Shown here: piece by piece, positions 55,664 to 64,000 of the stretch
Numbering within the stretch: the first letter of the stretch is position 1
How the letters are laid out: every line of letters starts with the position of its first letter
Origin: G965212025 sp965237985
GTDB lineage: Bacteria > Pseudomonadota > Gammaproteobacteria > Poriferisulfidales > Oxydemutatoraceae
Length of the DNA: 64,000 nt
Assembly (NCBI GenBank): GCA_965237985.1
Contig: OZ250161.1
Location: 1,488,001-1,552,000 of the forward strand
Direction of reading: 5' to 3'
Notes under the pieces: model-generated
Database searches by the model: none
What the model was told of the DNA's origin: nothing
Seen by the model: the letters and a program-made list of their open reading frames with translations, nothing else
Made by a program: the position numbers and the translations under genes

Positions 55664-57158
55664 GCATAGCTTGGATTTCCTGTTGACCGGCATTGTCGAT
55701 GTGGGTGAATCGTATGCGAAAACGTTGGTACAAGGTCTCTCCACTGATTCTCGTCGCCTGCGTAAAGGTGATGTGTTTTTTGCCTGTCGTGGTGAGGCTT
55801 TTCACGGGTTGCAATTTGCTGAGGAAGCAGTCGAAAAAGGCGCCAGTTGCGTGTTGTGGGAACCTCCGGCAGGTCTCTACGACATGCCTGTCGGGGTCCC
55901 CGTCCTGGCGGTCCCGGGACTGCGTACGCAAATTGGGGTAATCGCTGACCGATTTTATGATCGTCCGTCACGGGACATTCCCGTCGTGGCGGTAACCGGA
56001 ACCGATGGCAAGACTTCCGTGAGTCATTTCCTGGCAGAACTTCTGGAGCATCTTGGTAGGCATTGCGGCCTGATAGGCACGCTTGGCAGTGGTTTCGTCG
56101 AGGCACTGGAAAGCACTGGGATGACCACGCCGGATGCGGTTTTCCTGCACCGTCGTATCCGGGAACTGCGTGATTCTGGTGCCGTTTTCATAGTGATTGA
56201 AGCTTCGTCGCATGGTCTTGCACAACACCGGCTCGCCGGGCTGGCAATCAATGTCGCAGTGTTGACAAACTTGGGACACGATCACTTGGACTATCACGGT
56301 TCGCGCGCGGCGTACGTTGACGCCAAGCGTTCCCTGTTTGAAAGTGCCGGTTTGGAAACAGCAGTGGTGAACGCCGATGATGCTTTTGGCAGGGAACTGG
56401 CGGAGCGTTGCCAGTCGCATTGCCAAGTGCTTCGTTATTCGGCGATGGGAGCTGGCAACGCTGAAGTATGGGCGGAAAAAATTGTCGCCGACGGTCGTGG
56501 TCTGCGTTTCACCATACGCCACGGTGAACAAAGCGCCCCATTGCATAGCGTGTTGCTGGGAAAATTCAACGTGCTGAATCTGTTGGCCGTTTTGAGTGTT
56601 CTGCTGGCGACCGGCGAGGCGCAGCTTGACGAGCTTGCGGCTTTGGCAAAAAAGATTCAGCCGGCTACAGGTCGTATGCAACGTTTTTCAGTGGTAGGTA
56701 CTCCTGTCGTGGTCCTCGATTATGCACACACTCCACAGGCTTTGAACGAAGCGCTGTCGAGTTGCCGGGAAATGACGACCGAAAAACTGCATTGTGTTTT
56801 TGGTTGTGGTGGCGAACGCGACCGGACCAAGCGACCGTTGATGGGTGCCATTGCTTCGCGTCTGGCTGATTCGGTCGTGTTGACTGATGACAATCCGCGC
56901 CGAGAGAATCCGGAAAGAATTTTGCAGGAAATTTTGGCAGGGGCTGAAAAAACGCGACAGTTCGAAATCATTCACGACCGCCGCACGGCAATCAGACAGG
57001 TTTTAAGTTCCGCTTCAGTTCGTGATTGCGTGCTGGTTGCTGGTAAGGGGCACGAAGCCTTTCAGGAAAACGCTTCGGGCAAGCAGTTTTTTTCGGACGC
57101 CGCAGTGATTTCGGAATGGTTGTATGCGCGCCGGGAAAAATTGGGATGCACGGCTTGA
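55653..57158 (+). CDS. murE: UDP-MurNAc-tripeptide synthetase MurE (meso-diaminopimelate adding)
   Basis: MurE adds the third stem residue. It has 501 residues: an N-terminal UDP-substrate domain (GLSTDSRRLRKGDVFFACRG), the Mur-ligase P-loop VTGTDGKTSVSHF, the lysine region with HLDYHGSRAAYVDAK, and the C-terminal DDNPRRENP motif that marks diaminopimelate rather than lysine as substrate, matching dapF in this window. The ATG overlaps ftsI, and its end overlaps murF. Confidence 0.95.
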   Translation: MLAEHSLDFLLTGIVDVGESYAKTLVQGLSTDSRRLRKGDVFFACRGEAFHGLQFAEEAVEKGASCVLWEPPAGLYDMPVGVPVLAVPGLRTQIGVIADRFYDRPSRDIPVVAVTGTDGKTSVSHFLAELLEHLGRHCGLIGTLGSGFVEALESTGMTTPDAVFLHRRIRELRDSGAVFIVIEASSHGLAQHRLAGLAINVAVLTNLGHDHLDYHGSRAAYVDAKRSLFESAGLETAVVNADDAFGRELAERCQSHCQVLRYSAMGAGNAEVWAEKIVADGRGLRFTIRHGEQSAPLHSVLLGKFNVLNLLAVLSVLLATGEAQLDELAALAKKIQPATGRMQRFSVVGTPVVVLDYAHTPQALNEALSSCREMTTEKLHCVFGCGGERDRTKRPLMGAIASRLADSVVLTDDNPRRENPERILQEILAGAEKTRQFEIIHDRRTAIRQVLSSASVRDCVLVAGKGHEAFQENASGKQFFSDAAVISEWLYARREKLGCTA

Positions 57159-58501
57159 GCCTGGAGGGGATCAATGCGGTCTGCGACGGGGTTATGTCGG
57201 GCGCAAACTGTTTTCCGGATCGGGTCAGCATCGACAGCAGGACCATACAGAAAGGGGAATTGTTTGTGGCTCTGAAGGGCCCGAATTTTGATGGTCATGA
57301 CTACTTGGCAGCTTGTGCCGCCAGGGGAGGCTGTGCCGCCATAGTCAGCCGTCCCTGTCGAGTCGATTTGCCGACGATTTTAGTGCCCGACACCTTATCT
57401 GCCTTGGGAAAACTGGCCGCGGCATGGCGTGCGCGTTTTGCTTTGGAAGTTCTTGCCTTGGCTGGCAGCAATGGCAAAACGACGACCAAAGAAATGCTGG
57501 CTTCCATATTGCGTGTTCTGGGAAATGTTTTGGTCACCCGCGGAAATTTCAATAACCATATTGGAGTCCCTTTGACGCTGTTGCGCTTGCGTGAAAAACA
57601 CCGCTTTGCAGTGATTGAAATGGGAGCCAGCAGGCGGGGTGACATTCGCGAGCTGTGTGCCTTGACAAAGCCCAGTGTGAGTCTGGTTACCAATGCGGCG
57701 CCGGCGCACTTGGTTGAATTCGGCACTTTGGAAGGTGTGGCAGCCGGCAAGGGCGAGATTTTTGAAAATTTGCCCGGCAACGGTGTCGGTGTAGTCAATC
57801 GTGACGATCGTTTCTATTTTCTTTGGCAAAGGTTGCTGGGCGGGCGACGCCAAGTCACTTTTTCGACGCATCAGGCGGCTGAAGTCAGGGCGGATACGAA
57901 AGCGTTCCGGGAAACCGGAAACTTTTATTTGACAATCGGAAAGCAAAAACGTGTGGTCCGTCTGCAACTGAAAGGAAATCACAACGTGCAAAACGCCTTG
58001 GCGGCATCCGCGGTTGGACACGCAGTGGGGGCGGGTATCGATGCGATTGTTCAAGGATTGGAAGCGACTGCCCCACTGCCTGGGCGCCTGTTTTTTCTTT
58101 CTGGCCCACAGGGAATGCGACTGATAGACGACAGCTACAATGCCAATCCGGGTTCTCTGCTTGCAGGTCTGCAGGTTCTCAGTGAGTGCGAGGGGGAGCA
58201 TTGGCTGGCACTGGCAGACATGGCGGAGCTTGGTGATGCTGCGGTTCACTGGCACGTGCAGGCCGGTCGCGAAGCGAAACGACACCAGGTAACCCGTCTG
58301 TTCGCCTGTGGCCGCCATGCGCAAAAGGCCGCTGACAGCTTCGGACATAGAGGCGAGTGTTTTGGATCCTTTGCCGCCATGTCCAAAGCGGTGAAAGCAT
58401 TGGCACATCCGCGCGTCACTTTGTTGGTGAAAGGATCACGCAGCGCCCACGCCGAAAAACTGATCGCTGCGCTGACTGGGGGAGGGACTGAGGGATGCTG
58501 A
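57146..58501 (+). CDS. murF: UDP-MurNAc-tripeptide-D-Ala-D-Ala ligase MurF
   Basis: MurF adds D-Ala-D-Ala to complete the pentapeptide. From ATG 57146 it is 451 residues, the length of E. coli MurF. Motifs are SIDSRTIQKGELFVALKG, the P-loop LAGSNGKTTTKEML, RGNFNNHIGVPLTLL, EMGASRRGDI and DDSYNANPGSL. It overlaps both neighbours (13 bases with murE, 7 with mraY). Confidence 0.95.
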   Translation: MHGLSLEGINAVCDGVMSGANCFPDRVSIDSRTIQKGELFVALKGPNFDGHDYLAACAARGGCAAIVSRPCRVDLPTILVPDTLSALGKLAAAWRARFALEVLALAGSNGKTTTKEMLASILRVLGNVLVTRGNFNNHIGVPLTLLRLREKHRFAVIEMGASRRGDIRELCALTKPSVSLVTNAAPAHLVEFGTLEGVAAGKGEIFENLPGNGVGVVNRDDRFYFLWQRLLGGRRQVTFSTHQAAEVRADTKAFRETGNFYLTIGKQKRVVRLQLKGNHNVQNALAASAVGHAVGAGIDAIVQGLEATAPLPGRLFFLSGPQGMRLIDDSYNANPGSLLAGLQVLSECEGEHWLALADMAELGDAAVHWHVQAGREAKRHQVTRLFACGRHAQKAADSFGHRGECFGSFAAMSKAVKALAHPRVTLLVKGSRSAHAEKLIAALTGGGTEGC

Positions 58502-59577
58502 TGGTCCTGGCCGACTACCTTGCCCAGTTTCACAGTGGTTTTCATGTCTTTCAGTACATTACCTTGCGTGCTGTCCTGAGCGTCCTGACTGCTTTGTCAC
58601 TGAGTTTTGTTTTTGGCCCCAAGTTGATCGCTTCGTTGAACCGGCGAAAAGCCGGGCAAAACATCCGCCTTGATGGGCCGGTAAGCCACCACTACAAACA
58701 AGGCGTGCCGACCATGGGGGGTGGATTGATTATTTTTGCTGTCTTGCTCAGTACTTTCCTGTGGGCGGATTTGAATAATCGCTACGTGCTGATTGTGCTT
58801 TTATCCATGTTGGCTTTCGCTGTGATTGGCGGGGTGGATGACATCATTAAATTGCGCACCGGGCAAAGCCAGGGTTTGCGCGCCAGAGACAAATTGGCGG
58901 CGCAGGCAGGTGCCGGAATAATCGTGACCCTGTTGATTTTTACCACGGCAGAATCGCCAGTGGAAACTCAGTTGATCGTGCCTTTTTTCAAAGACTTTGT
59001 GTTCGCCATGGGCGGCTACTTTCTGGTGTTGGCTTTTCTGGTGATCGTGGGGTCCAGCAATGCCATGAACCTCAGTGACGGTCTGGATGGCCTTGCCATC
59101 ATGCCGACTGTGATGATTGCCGGTGGACTGGCGGTGTTCGCTTATGCCAGTGGTCATGTCGCTTTCTCTGAATATCTGGGGATCCCAAACCTGCCATTGG
59201 CCGGAGAATTGACGATTTTCTGTGGTGCCATTATCGGTTCCGGCCTGGGGTTTTTATGGTTTAACGCCTACCCGGCACAAATGTTCATGGGTGACCTGGG
59301 GGCCTTGGCGTTGGGGGCGGCATTGGGGACGATTGCCGTGCTGGTCCGCCAGGAAATTGTTTTTTTGATCATGGGTGGTGTGCTGGTGGCGGAAACGCTA
59401 TCTGTCGTTGTGCAAGTGCTTTATTTCAAACTGACCGGGAGGCGGGTGTTTCTGATGGCTCCTCTACATCATCACCTGGAGTTGCTCGGCTGGCCCGAAC
59501 CACGTGTCATCGTACGTTTTTGGATCATCACACTGATCCTGGTGTTGATAGGGCTTTCTACTTTGAAAATCCGCTGA
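58495..59577 (+). CDS. mraY: phospho-MurNAc-pentapeptide transferase MraY
   Basis: MraY makes lipid I on undecaprenyl phosphate. It has 360 residues, the E. coli length, with about ten membrane segments. Catalytic elements are the aspartate pair in IGGVDDIIKL, GSSNAMNLSDGLDGLA, PAQMFMGDLGALALG and the HHH motif in MAPLHHHLELLGW. The ATG lies in the end of murF; another ATG two codons on (58501) is possible. Confidence 0.95.
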   Translation: MLMVLADYLAQFHSGFHVFQYITLRAVLSVLTALSLSFVFGPKLIASLNRRKAGQNIRLDGPVSHHYKQGVPTMGGGLIIFAVLLSTFLWADLNNRYVLIVLLSMLAFAVIGGVDDIIKLRTGQSQGLRARDKLAAQAGAGIIVTLLIFTTAESPVETQLIVPFFKDFVFAMGGYFLVLAFLVIVGSSNAMNLSDGLDGLAIMPTVMIAGGLAVFAYASGHVAFSEYLGIPNLPLAGELTIFCGAIIGSGLGFLWFNAYPAQMFMGDLGALALGAALGTIAVLVRQEIVFLIMGGVLVAETLSVVVQVLYFKLTGRRVFLMAPLHHHLELLGWPEPRVIVRFWIITLILVLIGLSTLKIR

Positions 59578-59583
59578 GCAGAG

Positions 59584-60951
59584 ATGGTAGGAAACAGCCA
59601 TTATTCAGTGATTGTCGGGCTTGGCAAAACCGGCCTCTCGGTCGCGCGCTACCTGTTGCGCAATGACAGAAACTTTGTGGTCATGGACAGCCGTTCCAGC
59701 CCTCCTGAACGGGAGGCTTTGAAGCGGTATGCCCCGCAGCTAAAAGTTGGTCCCCTGGATGAGCGGGTGTTGTGTGACTCCGATGAAATCATTTTAAGTC
59801 CCGGTGTGCCACTGGCGCACCCTGCGATTGCCAGAGCTTTGCATTCCGGAGTGCCGGTTATCGGGGATGTGGAAATTTTTGCACGTACCGTAAATGCCGG
59901 GCAAAAAATCGCCGCCATCACCGGCACAAATGGCAAAAGCACGGTTTCTCATTTGCTGAACAACATGGCAAGAAGTTGCGGATTGAAAGTCGCGCTCGGA
60001 GGCAATGTCGGAACTCCCGTTCTGGATTTGCTTGCCATGCCCAGTCCGGGGCTGTTTGTTTTGGAACTGTCCAGTTTTCAATTGGAAACCACGCATTCTT
60101 TGCGTGCCACAGTGGCGGCGATCTTGAATGTCGCTGAAGATCATCTTGATCGGCACCAGAATCTGGATGCCTACGCAAATGTCAAAGCGCGCATTCTCAA
60201 TGGTTGTGCGGCGGTGGTAATCGGTCGTGATTGCGTAGAACAATTTGTGTCGTGCCTGCCGAAAAAAACGGTGACTTTTGGTGAGGATGAGCCGGACGGG
60301 GAGCATTTTGGTTTGCTGAAAACAGCTTGTGACTGGGAAATCTTCCGGGGGAAAACGTGTCTGACTGCGGGCTCCAGCCTCACCGGCCTGCCGGGAATGG
60401 ATGGTTTGCAGAACGCGCAGGCAGCACTGGCGCTTGGGGAGACACTTGGATTCCCTTACCCGTGCATGCTGAAAGCCCTTGCGACTTTCCAGGGTTTGCC
60501 ACACCGTTTTCGCGAAATTGGAACTTTGCGTGGTGCGACCTGGATTGACGATTCCAAGGCCACCAATGTCGCTGCTGCCATTGCCGCTTTGCGACGCACG
60601 AAGGGTCACTGTGTATGGATTGCGGGTGGTGTCGGCAAAGGAGCTGATTTTGCCCCCCTTGCCGCAGCGGCAAAGCAGTGGGCGCACAGTGCCTTGTTGT
60701 TCGGTCGCGATGCGCAACAAATCGCAAAAGCGATAGGCGATGCGATACCGGTCTATCTCTGTGACGATTTGGACGCAGCCGTCGCACGTGCTGCGAGGCT
60801 TGCGCGGGAGGGGGATTGCGTGTTGCTGGCCCCCGGGTGTGCCAGCATGGATATGTTTGAAAACTATGCCGATCGCGGGCGCTGTTTTGCAAAAGCTTTC
60901 GAATCCATGTGCCAGGAACATTTTGCCAGGAATGAAAATGATGCAGCTTGA
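59584..60951 (+). CDS. murD: UDP-MurNAc-L-alanine:D-glutamate ligase MurD
   Basis: MurD adds D-glutamate. It has 455 residues with an N-terminal Rossmann motif VIVGLGKTGLSVAR, SPGVPLAHP, the P-loop ITGTNGKSTVSHLL, ELSSFQLE, NVAEDHLDRH, LPHRFREIG and the C-terminal DDSKATNVAAA and LAPGCASMDMFENYADRG blocks. It starts 7 bases after mraY and overlaps ftsW by 14 bases. Confidence 0.95.
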   Translation: MVGNSHYSVIVGLGKTGLSVARYLLRNDRNFVVMDSRSSPPEREALKRYAPQLKVGPLDERVLCDSDEIILSPGVPLAHPAIARALHSGVPVIGDVEIFARTVNAGQKIAAITGTNGKSTVSHLLNNMARSCGLKVALGGNVGTPVLDLLAMPSPGLFVLELSSFQLETTHSLRATVAAILNVAEDHLDRHQNLDAYANVKARILNGCAAVVIGRDCVEQFVSCLPKKTVTFGEDEPDGEHFGLLKTACDWEIFRGKTCLTAGSSLTGLPGMDGLQNAQAALALGETLGFPYPCMLKALATFQGLPHRFREIGTLRGATWIDDSKATNVAAAIAALRRTKGHCVWIAGGVGKGADFAPLAAAAKQWAHSALLFGRDAQQIAKAIGDAIPVYLCDDLDAAVARAARLAREGDCVLLAPGCASMDMFENYADRGRCFAKAFESMCQEHFARNENDAA

Positions 60952-62104
60952 AAGGGATTCATTTGTATTGGATTTGCCACTACTGTGGACGACCGCGATT
61001 TTGCTGATTTTTGGGTTGGTCATGGTCCTTTCCACGACAATGTATCCATCGGAAATCGCTTCCAATAACGTTTGGACTCTGTTTGCCCGGCATCTGATGT
61101 TTTTGGGCATTGCCTTGTTGTTATCCGTCTTGGTGTTTTACTTGGCTGCGCGCAGGGATGTTTTTACTTTGTTGCTGGAGAACAACACCTTGTTTCTGGT
61201 CCTCTGTTTCGGGTTGCTGATCCTGACCTTGAGTTCCTACTTCGGGCATGAAGTAAACGGTAGCAGACGTTGGCTGGCTTTTGGTTTTTTTTCCGTACAG
61301 CCGAGCGAGATTTTAAAGTTGGTGTTGGTTATTTACCTGACCCGTCACCTGGCCGCAAAAAATCAGGATTATCGAACCAGCATGTCTGCCATGGTGTTAT
61401 TGCTTGCCCCTCTGGCTGTCTCGGCACTTCTTTTGGTATCGCAACCAGATTACGGAAGTATCGTGGTGTTGTTTGCTGTGGCTTTGGGAATGTTGTTTAT
61501 TGCCGGCACCAATCTGTTGAGGCTGAGTTCCATTGCGGGACTGATCGCAACGGCTTTGGGACTTTTGCTGGTGGTGTCTGATTATCGTGTCGAACGCGTT
61601 TTAATTTTTCTGGATCCTTGGCAGGACCAATTGGGTGCCGGCTATCAGTTGACCCAGTCACTGATTGCTGTGGGCAGCGGTTCGTGGTTTGGGGTTGGTT
61701 TGGGAGGCGGTATGCAGAAACTGGGCTTTCTGCCCCAGGTACATACCGATTTTGTGTTTCCAGTCATTGCTGAGGAATTGGGTTTCATTGGGGTGCTGAC
61801 CGTCGTAGTGCTTTTTTTCCTGTTGGTGACACGTTGTTTTCAAATTGCTCGCCGGGCGGAAAAAGTGAAATTTGCGACAGGAGGGTTCTTTTGTTACGGC
61901 ATCGGGATCTGGTTGGGGTTGCAGGCTTTCATCAATATGGCAATGACGGTGGGCATTCTCCCCACGAAAGGAATTACTTTGCCTCTGTTCAGCTTTGGCG
62001 GCAGCAGCATGGTGGTGACCGGGATTTCATTGGCACTGGTGCAATGGGTACATCATGAAACGTGCCGGCGCGGCACTGTCATGGCTCCCTATCGAGCGAG
62101 GTGA
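60938..62104 (+). CDS. ftsW: peptidoglycan glycosyltransferase FtsW
   Basis: FtsW is the SEDS glycan polymerase of the septum, partnered by FtsI. From ATG 60938, with AGGA six bases upstream, it is 388 residues with about ten membrane helices. SEDS motifs are HEVNGSRRWLAFGFFSVQPS, SQPDYGS, QLTQSLIAVGSGSWFGVGLG and the C-terminal GITLPLFSFGGSSMVV. Frame upstream of the ATG lies in murD and is not coding. Confidence 0.95.
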   Translation: MMQLERDSFVLDLPLLWTTAILLIFGLVMVLSTTMYPSEIASNNVWTLFARHLMFLGIALLLSVLVFYLAARRDVFTLLLENNTLFLVLCFGLLILTLSSYFGHEVNGSRRWLAFGFFSVQPSEILKLVLVIYLTRHLAAKNQDYRTSMSAMVLLLAPLAVSALLLVSQPDYGSIVVLFAVALGMLFIAGTNLLRLSSIAGLIATALGLLLVVSDYRVERVLIFLDPWQDQLGAGYQLTQSLIAVGSGSWFGVGLGGGMQKLGFLPQVHTDFVFPVIAEELGFIGVLTVVVLFFLLVTRCFQIARRAEKVKFATGGFFCYGIGIWLGLQAFINMAMTVGILPTKGITLPLFSFGGSSMVVTGISLALVQWVHHETCRRGTVMAPYRAR

Positions 62105-62108
62105 GATC

Positions 62109-63200
62109 ATGATGAGGAAAGCAGGAAAGCCGGTGGTGGTGATGATGGGCGGAGGAACCGGCGGTCATGTTTTTACCGGGCTGGCTGTCGCTGAGCATTT
62201 GCGTGCCCAACAAGTGGAAGTGATCTGGTGGGGCACCGGCAAGGGGCTGGAATCGCAAATTGTCCCGGCGGCGGGTTTCGCACTGCATATTTTACCAGCC
62301 GCCGGCGTTCGGGGGAAAAAGCCAGGAGTCGTCCTAAAAGCTTGTTTTTCTTTATTGCTGGCTTTTTTCAAGGCACTTCGCATGCTTCTTGAACGGCGGC
62401 CAGATGTTGTCGTCGGCATGGGCGGCTATGCTGCCGTGCCGGGTGCGCTTGCCGCTGTGCTGTGCCGGGTGCCTTTGCTAATCCACGAACAAAACATGGT
62501 CCCCGGCCTGGCAAGCCGGATCCTTGCGCCATTCAGCAGAACGGTTTTAACCGGTTTTCCGACCAGGCTGCGTGGTGCACGTGCGCGTTGGGTGGGGGTT
62601 CCCGTTCGCAAGGAAATCCTGTGCTCATCTGCCTTTCGGATACTGCCACGAAGCAGCGCCGCACCACTGCGTATATTGGTCATGGGCGGCAGCCAGGGGA
62701 CAAAAGTGTTCAACCGGGTCGTGCCGGAAGCAGTTGCTTCGATTGCCGCCAAGCATCGACCTCAGGTGTTGATGCAAACCGGAGTGGCCGGGCAGGAAGC
62801 GGTCAGGGAACGTGCCCGTGAATTAAACGTGAAACTGAAGCCCATTGCTTTCATCAAAGATATGGCTGCCGTATATGCTTGGGCGGACTTGTTGTTATGT
62901 CGGGCAGGGGCTTCCACCATTGCGGAAATCAGCGCGGTGGGGATTGCTTCAGTGTTGGTTCCCCATCCTTATGTTGTGGATGACCACCAGAGAAAAAATG
63001 CACGTTATCTGGTATCCCGTGGTGCGGCAGTGCTTTTACCCCAGAAGCGCCTGACCGTGGCAACTCTGGCTGAAATTATCCTGTTTTTTCATTTTGATCG
63101 CGAGAAATTAGCGCGTACGGCGGCACAGGCACGTGCCCTGGCCTGCCCACGCGCCGCTGTGGAAATTTCCACAGCGGTGCGGAGATTGATCCGGTCATGA
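62109..63200 (+). CDS. murG: UDP-GlcNAc:lipid I GlcNAc transferase MurG
   Basis: MurG converts lipid I to lipid II at the inner face of the membrane. From ATG 62109, with GAGGTGA upstream, it is 363 residues. Motifs are the first G-loop MGGGTGGHVFTGLAVA (usually PALA), GMGGYAAVPGALAA, HEQNMVPGLASR, VMGGSQGTKVFN and the donor block CRAGASTIAEISAVG followed by VDDHQRKNA. It overlaps murC by ATGA. Confidence 0.95.
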   Translation: MMRKAGKPVVVMMGGGTGGHVFTGLAVAEHLRAQQVEVIWWGTGKGLESQIVPAAGFALHILPAAGVRGKKPGVVLKACFSLLLAFFKALRMLLERRPDVVVGMGGYAAVPGALAAVLCRVPLLIHEQNMVPGLASRILAPFSRTVLTGFPTRLRGARARWVGVPVRKEILCSSAFRILPRSSAAPLRILVMGGSQGTKVFNRVVPEAVASIAAKHRPQVLMQTGVAGQEAVRERARELNVKLKPIAFIKDMAAVYAWADLLLCRAGASTIAEISAVGIASVLVPHPYVVDDHQRKNARYLVSRGAAVLLPQKRLTVATLAEIILFFHFDREKLARTAAQARALACPRAAVEISTAVRRLIRS

Positions 63201-64000
63201 AGTTTGGTTTGCAATCGCGGCCGGTTCGCGAACTTGGACCAGTGCATTTTGTCGGCATCGGCGGCGTGGGAATGAGCGGTATTGCTGAAATCATGGTGAA
63301 ACTGGGCTGGCAGGTACAAGGTTCCGACCTTGTCGAAAGTACCGCTACCCGTCGTTTACGCATGTTGCAGGTCAAAGTGTTTATCGGACATCGGGCAGAA
63401 AATATGATTGGTTGTGCAGTGCTGGTGATTTCTTCTGCGGTACCCGGCACGAATGTGGAAATACGGGAAGCGCAAAAGCGACGCGTGCCGATCATCAAAC
63501 GTGCGGAAATGCTGGCTGAAATTATGCGTTTGCGTTTTGGCATTGCGGTTGCTGGAACCCATGGAAAAACCACCACGACCAGCCTGATATCAGCGGTCCT
63601 TTATGAGGTCGGCTTGGACCCCACTTACGTGACAGGGGGGCGAATTGAACATCTTGGTACCAACGCCAGTATTGGTGAAAGCCAGTATCTGGTAGTGGAG
63701 GCAGATGAAAGCGATGCGTCTTTTTTGCACCTGTACCCGATGATTTCCGTGGTCACCAATATAGACGACGATCACCTGGATCATTATGAAAACGATCCGG
63801 ATCGACTGCATGGTGCATTTGAGGTTTTTTTGAACAACCTTCCTTTTTATGGGATGGCGGCCATCTGCGGCGACGACAAAGGCTTGGTGGCATTGAAAAA
63901 TCGTGTTGCCCGGCGTTTTGTGACTTACGGCTTTAATGCCGGCAACGATTTGTGTGCCCGCCGGGTCGTTCCTTGCGGAACGCGTATGCAGTGCCTTGTC
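63197..64000 (+). CDS. murC: UDP-MurNAc:L-alanine ligase MurC (N-terminal part, runs off the window)
   Basis: MurC adds L-alanine, the first stem residue. About 268 residues are present. They show the Rossmann motif FVGIGGVGMSGIAEIM, SSAVPGTNVE, the P-loop VAGTHGKTTTTSL, VEADESDASFL and NIDDDHLDHY. The C-terminal ligase domain is beyond the edge. The ATG overlaps the murG stop. murC directly follows murG, the usual dcw order. Confidence 0.95.
   Translation, partial: MKFGLQSRPVRELGPVHFVGIGGVGMSGIAEIMVKLGWQVQGSDLVESTATRRLRMLQVKVFIGHRAENMIGCAVLVISSAVPGTNVEIREAQKRRVPIIKRAEMLAEIMRLRFGIAVAGTHGKTTTTSLISAVLYEVGLDPTYVTGGRIEHLGTNASIGESQYLVVEADESDASFLHLYPMISVVTNIDDDHLDHYENDPDRLHGAFEVFLNNLPFYGMAAICGDDKGLVALKNRVARRFVTYGFNAGNDLCARRVVPCGTRMQCLV

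Noticed and set aside
59794..61110. 438-residue minus-strand open frame
   Set aside because: It is opposite murD and the start of ftsW, both clear matches; it is a codon-bias shadow.

Overview
The window looks like a chromosomal segment of a gammaproteobacterium whose genome is decaying. The affiliation rests on gene order: dapF-DUF484-xerC, rpoZ-spoT-(gap)-ridA, radC divergent from coaBC-algC-argB, dsbB-proC-yggT-tsaD facing plsY, and a complete-order mraZ to murC division/cell-wall (dcw) cluster. Base composition is moderate in GC, except for one AT-rich insert at about 7.8-9.3 kb. Housekeeping genes are intact and tightly packed. Between the blocks lie long stretches of relics, broken surface-protein genes and tandem duplications, as expected of a host-restricted or recently bottlenecked lineage. 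The lifestyle is inference.

Layout. 0-5.5 kb: dnaG (cut by the window edge) and gltB on the minus strand. 5.9-10.4 kb: a broken giant Ig-like-repeat surface protein, split by an AT-rich insert with a dead IS1595-type transposase and a small orphan gene. 11.7-14.2 kb: dapF-DUF484-xerC on the minus strand. 14.7-19.5 kb: a two-copy tandem repeat, rpoZ, a bifunctional spoT, and ridA after a 1.1 kb relic gap. 19.5-23.9 kb: radC, then coaBC, algC and argB. 24.1-26.0 kb: an unrecognised 641-residue protein made of two diverged repeats, behind a palindromic promoter region. 26.1-27.6 kb: bioH-bioC. 27.7-29.3 kb: plsY preceded by an array of broken plsY 5' copies. 29.3-32.3 kb: dsbB-proC-yggT-tsaD. 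32.4-33.5 kb: nrdB. 33.8-35.9 kb: a broken GLUG/FN3 surface protein with a 12-G tract. 36.1-37.5 kb: a tyrosinase-family protein lacking most of its copper ligands. 37.5-38.6 kb: a 354-bp triple repeat. 39.1-48.2 kb: a type IVb pilus (R64/TCP-like) operon. 48.8-50.6 kb: a long-chain acyl-CoA synthetase bordered on both sides by tandem arrays. 52.1-64 kb: mraZ-rsmH-ftsL-ftsI-murE-murF-mraY-murD-ftsW-murG-murC.

The conserved genes cover peptidoglycan synthesis (DapF makes meso-diaminopimelate, which MurE adds), division (FtsL, FtsI, FtsW), the stringent response, and biotin, CoA, arginine, proline and glutamate metabolism. The most distinctive signals are the tyrosinase-like protein, the pilus operon, the duplicated unknown protein, and the recurrent tandem amplification of 270-355 bp units, several of which copy the start or end of a neighbouring gene.
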